A program made the position numbers and the translations under genes. A stretch of 64,000 nucleotides of DNA from positions 4,406,363-4,470,362 of the forward strand of contig NC_020175.2 of NCBI RefSeq assembly GCF_000224145.3, in the 5' to 3' direction. This DNA is from Ciona intestinalis (taxonomy: Eukaryota; Chordata; Ascidiacea; Phlebobranchia; Cionidae). Below, in pieces: positions 58,301 to 64,000 of this stretch; position 1 is the stretch's first letter; the number at the start of each line of letters is the position of its first letter. The notes beneath the pieces were generated by a model that did not search any database, had not been told where the DNA came from, and worked only from the letters and a program-made list of their open reading frames with translations.

Positions 58301-61300
58301 CAGAGTGCTACGACTGTGAGTATAGTTGGGGAGAGTGGAGGAGTTGTGAGAACAACAGAGCACAGAGAGTCCAGGTTATTTCCCAGCCAAGAGTTGGTGC
58401 TGGTGAAGAGTGTATACCTCCCCAAACAGAATATCAAGGTGAGGAGGAAATCCTTTATAACCTAAATATTTTAGGAATCTGTCTGTTTATAAGCTGGAGT
58501 GGTAAGTTAGAAGTGAGCAGAAGCCGTCACCCAGAAAAAAATATTCTAAATTAGTTTCAATTTCCCGAATATTTTTTTTCAGTAGTTAGGCTAACATGTA
58601 GAAAAACAATGGTTTAGTTTATTAAACATAAATCAACATGTAGAATGCCAAACTTAGATTACCAGATAAGTTTCTGCCTAAAACACAAAACATGTTCCTA
58701 ATAATTGTCATTTCAGTGCTGATTTTCTTTGTTGTTTTATGTGATTTTAACTTAGCTATCATATTCAGAGAGATAAACAATAACTTTGTGTTAGATTACC
58801 TTTGTAATGAATTCCACTTTTATTACGACCAGCATGTGCTGACTGTGTGGTAGCATGGGATGACTGGGGCGAGTGTATTAATGATCAGAAGACTAGATCA
58901 CAAGTTGTCCAAGTTCCTCAAGTTGGTTCTGGAACATCATGTCCTTCAACTCTTGGAACAGAAACTCAAAGTGAGATTTCTACACTTGAAAATGTGGTAC
59001 ACAAACTTTGATGGTGTATAATCAAGAAGTGTGTAGTAGGAGCTTATTCTTAAATTGGGAAATATATTTTTAATAAAAACTAAGGCAATGGTGAAATACA
59101 AAAAAATGAAGTATTTGTTAAGATTGGCGTTATAATAAGTGAACATAAATTTCTGACATTTTCTGCTTCAAATCATGTGAACACCTTATGTTTTATCAGG
59201 TTGCACCAACTGTGTTGTTGAATGGGAAGAATTTGGTGAATGTTCTGGTGGTACAAGGTCCAGGCAGCAGTTTATTGCGCAACTTGCCACTAGGGGTGGA
59301 ACAGAATGTCCACCATTGGAAACACAAACTGAGGATTGTGTGCATTGTGAATTAGCATGGAGTACATGGGGTGAATGTGATGGTGGCAGCAGAGTTCGAT
59401 TCCAGGAAGTAATAAGAGAGAAAGTTGGAGCTGGAAATGATTGCCCAACAGTTTTAACGGATATTGAAGGTTTCTATGTTTTTCTTAACTAAGTTTGAGT
59501 AGGAGTAAAGTTTTGTAAAAAATCTCACAAGTGTAATAATAAACCATTTGAAGGTTTTGATTTGATATTTAATTTAGTCGCGCATATTCAACAAATATAT
59601 CTCTAGTAGACCTGGATCAAGTAAAAATTAAACATTTTTATTTCCCCCCAAAAAAATGTTTTATAAACTAAGCCTTAACTTGAATAACAAACATAGTAAA
59701 TTTAAAATTCTAATTAGTCAGTGTTTTCATCAAAAACCGATCTATTTCTTGCTTTAAAATTATATCTTCGAACTTGCAGACTGTATTGACTGCATCATTG
59801 ACTGGGAGGCATGGGGTACTTGCGAAGGTGGTTCAAGAAGTAGAAGTGAAACTGTTCTTGCTCCTGCTGTTGGTGCTGGTAAATGCCGGGATATTACGAC
59901 TGAAACTGAAGGTATACCAACAATATAAATATGTATTTGGTGATAGAGAAATACTACTAAGACGTGTTGTATTCTGGTGGTATATCCATTTCTTAAGAAA
60001 TTCAAAAATAATGTTTTGTTAATGCTTTTCTTTTACAGATTGTGTTGATTGTAAACTTGGTTGGTCAGATTGGAGTGAATGTGAAGACGGACGCATTACA
60101 AGAACCCAAGTCATCCTTGTTGCACCTGTTGGGGCTGGTGCTCAATGTCCAGATGAATTAAGAATTGACACTGAAAGTAACTTGAATAATTGGTTATTCA
60201 ATTTTAGAAGAACCACATATTGTAGTTTTTTGGAAGGAAAGCCTTGCACATATTATGCAGTTAAACATAAGGTCTCTCAAATGTCTCAACATTAAAGAAT
60301 CTCATCTTTGACAGTTGATAAACCAATTCATGTTGCATTAACATGAGCCTAGGGCCTTTGATGACATTCGATACCAAATTAAAATCACTAATTCAAAAGT
60401 AGTGAACTCAAACATGTCCCAGAATGTTAATCTACACGTAATGGTGTTTTATGAAGCTAACCCATACCTTTGACAGGCTGCTCTGACTGTGTTGTTGACT
60501 GGGAGGACTGGGGTGAATGTTCAAATGGGGAAAGAACCAGATCCCAAGTTATTTCGAGAGCTGCTGTTGGCGCTGGGAACGAGTGTCCGGAACTCAGCAG
60601 CGAAACTGAACCTTGTGTGGACTGCGAACTTGTTTGGGGAGATTGGGGTGCATGTGCTGGAGGAACTCGTAGTAGAAGCCAGGCCATTGGTACAGCACGT
60701 GTTGGAGCTGGAAAGGCGTGCGGTGCCCTACAAGTTCAGAATGAAGGTAATTATTGCCTAAAGGAACAAAATTTATAGAGTTAAATGGTTGAAATCAAAG
60801 GGTAATGAGTCAGAGGTTTAATGCTACAAAGCATATGAGAAATGGTATGGGTTCTCACTCTTATCGATTTGATAAGTTACAGTACGTTTTAAAACATCTT
60901 TAGGTCTGTAATATTTTTTTTTCATCAGCCTGTGTTGACTGTGAGGTAGAATGGTCTCCGTGGTCCGAGTGTTCTTCATTCCAACAAACAAGGACGCAAG
61001 TAATCACCACTGAACAAGTAGGAGCAGGTAGTGCATGCCCAGATCTGCTGACTGAAAACCGAGGTAAGGGAAAATTATTATTGAAAGCTTTACTTGCATA
61101 GCCAGAAAATTACAGTGATTATATTATAAATTTATTCTATTTTATAAAGGAATATGTAATTTTGTGAAGGAATACCTGTATTTGTGTTATACACAACGTA
61201 CCCTTTGGTTTTACAAACCTAGCAATAACGAACACACTAATGTTTTTAGATTGCTTCGATTGCGAAGTTGCTTGGAGCGATTGGACTCAATGTGCTGATG

Positions 61301-64000
61301 GTTCTCGATCGAGAGATCAGTTTGTTCTTGCTCCAAAAGAAGGTGGGGGCAAAGATTGTCCAGAATTGGAGACACAGAATGAAGGTATGAAATACAACTA
61401 CCAGGATATCTGACAACATTACTTAACTAAGTATGTAATTTGTACAGTTTTTTTTACATTTGGTAAGTTGTTTCATTCTGTAATGATACCATTTCAAACA
61501 GAAGCTTCATATGCTTATTTTTTACAGTTTGTACTGAATGTGTTGTACAGTGGGGTCCATGGAAAGCATGTGACCAAGGCACAAGAACCAGAACTCAATT
61601 TGTTTTTATTGAGCCTGTTGGAGCGGTTCCAGCATGTCCAATACTTCAAACTGATATTGAAGGTACTAAGAAATGTTTTTAATAATCTGCTACTGCCCAT
61701 TCAGTACCTTATGATCAAAAACATTGAAATATTACCTGCAAATTTGGAAACAATGTTAAATGCAAATGATTTTACACACATACACATGGTTTTACATTTA
61801 GTTGCATATTATCTTAAGTGACATAATAACCTGACTAACGTAGAACGTTCTAACTGTCGTGCATCATTGTATTATCAGAGTGCGTTGATTGTGAGGTCTA
61901 TTGGGGTGATTGGACGGGATGTGTAGATGGATTCCGCACAAGATCGGAAAAGATTTTAACAGATACTGTTGGAGCTGGTGCTGTTTGCCCTGAATTAAGA
62001 ACAGAATCAGAAGGTAGGAAAAATGTACTGCATTTCATGACTATGTATGGAGTTTTGCGGTTAATTGATTTTTGCTGTGGGGTAAACTATTTGGATGATA
62101 GATTCTTGACCATTGGTTGGAATAATAAATGTTAGGTGTCTTGCCAAAGGTCACATATGTTCACAATGATATTTGTTCTATGTACATATATGCTATACCT
62201 ATCAGAGGTGTCTTTTAAAACCTTGTTCAATGTTTCAGTTTGTGTGGATTGTGAGTTGAAATGGTCTGATTGGGGAGAATGTCTGGATGGAACCAGAATC
62301 CGTCTTCAGTATCCTGCTGTACTGAACCAGGGAGCTGGTACGGAGTGTCCAGAATTACAGACGGAAACTGAAGGTAAGAAGAAATGCACATTATGTTTTA
62401 TTGGCTGTTTTAAAATTTTGTGTAAAGACAAATATAGAAACCTTAAAAAGGAATGCCTATTTCTAGGCAAGAAAAGTTTTTAAATTTTGTATAAAAACCA
62501 AAAATAACAACATTTTTCAATGATTTTTTTGCTTTTTTATCTTTGGTAGATTGTGTACATTGCGTTGTGGAGTGGGGACCATGGAGTGAGTGTTTGGATT
62601 TATCGAGTTCAAGAAGTCAAATTGTGGTAACGGAAGCGGTTGGAAGTGGAGGAAGAGCTTGCCCAAAACTTCAAACAGAGATTGAAGGTATTAAACATAC
62701 TAACAACCTAGATATGCGATGTATGTGCTTGAACTTGATACTCAACATAAGTGAAGTGGTTTAGGTTCCAACAATATGCCGTTATACATTGAAACATTGG
62801 TATAATTCTCTTAAAAAAATAATGTAAGGCTGTTTCATCAAAAAACCCATCGGACTGGCATTCTGGTTGCAGTTTTTAAATGGCAATATATGTAGTTGCT
62901 TTGTTATTCGAGTTAACTCAGGCAGTCTAAGAAATTGTCCCTAAATACATGGAACAAAACAGTGCTCACATTCTAGAATCTTTGATAACATAAACAGATA
63001 AAACGTTATTGTAGCACATTATAAGCAAAAAACTAAAATTTCCTGCGATGAACATTTCAGGTTGTTCTAATTGTGTTACTGAATGGAGTGACTGGAGCTT
63101 CTGTGTGAACCAGAAACAATCAAGAGTACAATCCATTGTTACACCACAATCGGGAAGAGGAGAACAATGTTCAACTCTTCAAACTGAAACAAGAGGTAAT
63201 TGTTTGTTACCAACAAATGCTGCTTTGTGCTTTATATATTGTTGCAAATATGAAAAGTCAGACTGATAAGAGATTTATTTTTTTCTTATGATTCACAATG
63301 TTTTTTAGCAAACTGCTTTCAAAGATTTTGTTTCGAAATGTAAACTATTTTTAAAGAAGTTTCTAACGTGTAGTTTGATATTTTAGATTGCGCTGAACCT
63401 GTTGTTGAACCAACACCAGTTCAGCCTACAGAGCCACCAACAGAGCCACCTACCGAGCCACCAACCGTGCCTCCCACCGAACCAGCCACGGAGCCACCAA
63501 CAGTGCCACCGACAGAGCCACCAACCGAGCCACCGACGGAGCCACCAACCGAGCCACCGACAGAGCCGCCAACGGAACCACCTACCGTGCCACCAACAGA
63601 ACCAGCCACAGAGCCACCAACGGAGCCACCAACGGTGCCACCAACCGAGGCAGAGACTGAAGCACCTGAAACGGATGTTCTCTGCAGATATGTCAGAAAC
63701 TTCCTCGGCCATGGAAAAGCACCTCGTGAAAGAGACTTGTTGTTGCTTGGAGATGAATCCGGAAGCATTGGTTGGTATAACTTTGAAAAGACAAAAGACG
63801 CTTTCAAGGTAAGAAATGTGCATTTCTAAATGCAATTAAGATTTAATCCTTTGGTTTTTATAATGTATTAGGCAAAACACCAAACTTTTATGTTAAATTC
63901 AATTGGTTCACCATATGTCTCATTCATTAATGTAAATAGTCTACTAAATAAGTTTCTTCATTGATTCACAGGCTGTTGCAAGGAATGTTAACGGGGGCAT
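52374..64000 (+). CDS. secreted modular protein: SEA-like x2, sushi x2, TSP1-like x17, vWA (partial)
   Basis: The start is ATG 52374 (MTWLYAVCLLALAGQSLG, a signal peptide). Exons: 52374-52467, 53063-53130, 53496-53514, 53723-53820, 54190-54409, 54830-54894, 55127-55240, 55488-55529, 55856-56012, 56234-56251, 56402-56479, 56896-57081, 57251-57448, then fifteen repeat exons to 63195, 63387-63808, and 63972 onward. All are in phase. Order of parts: Tyr/Asp-rich N-terminus, two SEA-like domains (about residues 60-170 and 190-295), a Pro/Thr linker, two sushi domains (about 325-452), seventeen four-cysteine TSP1-like repeats (453-1220), a Thr-Glu-Pro-Pro linker, and a vWA domain starting with the metal-site motif DESGS (1343-1347). 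It is probably an adhesion or matrix protein; the C-terminus lies beyond the window. Confidence 0.93.
52483..52675. repeat. MITE-like element in intron 1 of the modular protein
   Basis: Left end TAGAGTGAGGAAGATGGGACACC, right end CGTGACCCATCGTCCCCCACCC, then TACTAC. About 190 bases. Confidence 0.7.
53945..54100. repeat. MITE-like element, shortened
   Basis: Left end TAGCAGGGTGGGGAAATATC, right end GGTGTCCCATCTCCCCCCACAG. In the intron before exon 5 of the modular protein. Confidence 0.65.
54600..54795. repeat. MITE-like element, diverged
   Basis: Left end GTGGCTCGGGGTAAGATCG, right end GGTATTCATATTACCATTGCGG. The interior has the GTAGCAAACAAAAAAATACAG block. Confidence 0.55.
56660..56765 (+). 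repeat. SINE tail fragment
   Basis: GCGTGGTAACTTGAAGCTGG, GGTGCATGAAACAGAACACC, CACAACGCAAGGGTAAAAT. A related middle-domain piece (GTTCTTGGGCAAGACCC) lies just upstream near 56,575, so an older full copy may span about 56,510-56,765. Confidence 0.6.
57635..63195 (+). repeat. seventeen TSP1-like repeats, mostly one per exon
   Basis: Exons: 57635-57772, 57995-58129, 58304-58438, 58833-58970, 59200-59469 (two repeats), 59780-59911, 60039-60176, 60477-60746 (two repeats), 60929-61063, 61250-61384, 61528-61662, 61879-62013, 62239-62373, 62550-62687, 63061-63195. Single-repeat exons are 132-138 bases and every exon starts and ends in phase 1, so any can be skipped or copied without a frameshift. 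Consensus: C-x2-C-x-V-x-W-x2-W-x2-C, then G-x-R-x-R-x-Q, then V-G-A-G-x2-C-P-x-L-x-T-E-x-E. Confidence 0.9.
57820..57930 (+). repeat. SINE tail fragment
   Basis: ATGGCAACTTGTAAAGAGTAC, CACCTGTTTTATAACGACTG and ACAAATAAGTTACATTTATTC, in the intron between the first two TSP1-like exons. Confidence 0.6.
63430..63650 (+). repeat. coding minisatellite for Thr-Glu-Pro-Pro
   Basis: About eighteen 12-base units of the ACAGAGCCACCA type, with Val or Ala variants, coding a Thr/Glu/Pro/Pro linker between the last TSP1-like repeat and the vWA domain. On the opposite strand it produces a spurious Gly-Ser-Val reading frame. Confidence 0.9.

Noticed and set aside
63383-63835. Long minus-strand Trp/Gly-rich and Gly-Ser-Val frames
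   Set aside because: Shadows of the Thr-Glu-Pro-Pro coding minisatellite on the plus strand.
1-64000. CRISPR arrays, bacterial operons, rRNA, or retroelement coding regions
   Set aside because: Intron-rich animal DNA; no such arrays, no rRNA, and no reverse transcriptase, integrase, capsid or envelope reading frames were recognised.

Overview
The window is eukaryotic, AT-rich and intron-dense. It looks like a tunicate genome, most likely Ciona: compact genes with short exons, many short interspersed repeats, small inverted-repeat (MITE-like) elements in introns, and two allele-like copies of one locus separated by an assembly gap. The species is inferred from these features and from the deuterostome-type proteins; no search was run.
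Layout: (1) 2.7-12.6 kb, minus strand: a plasma-membrane serotonin transporter (SLC6A4/SERT type) with twelve shared exons and two alternative 5' ends, each with its own version of the exon coding for transmembrane helix 1. (2) 14.4-19.5 kb, minus strand: a seven-exon cysteine-rich protein that I do not recognise. It is invisible as one long ORF, but every splice junction keeps frame, and it has a second possible last exon. (3) 20.7-22.5 kb, plus strand: an unrecognised, largely disordered protein with two basic Lys-Trp-Trp-Lys-Lys clusters. (4) 23.5-38.1 kb, plus strand: a complete Musashi RNA-binding protein (13 coding exons, 414 aa) whose intron between the two RRMs uses a GC donor. (5) 40.2-49.2 kb, plus strand: a beta-1,4-galactosyltransferase whose first exon and about 2.6 kb of upstream DNA are present twice, on either side of a 50-N gap. 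(6) 52.4 kb to the right edge, plus strand: a secreted modular protein with a signal peptide, two SEA-like domains, two sushi domains, seventeen four-cysteine TSP1-like repeats, a Thr/Pro/Glu linker and the start of a von Willebrand A domain. It runs off the window.
The genes do not form a pathway; they are ordinary neighbours with separate roles (monoamine uptake, translational control, Golgi glycosylation, extracellular adhesion). The rest is intron and intergenic DNA carrying two repeat families: a MITE-like element whose ends read like GGGGTAAGATGGGACACC, and a tRNA-headed SINE with a TTCATTCA-rich tail. The palindrome TGACGTCA is also strikingly common. All exon boundaries are my own reading of splice signals and frame, without transcript evidence.
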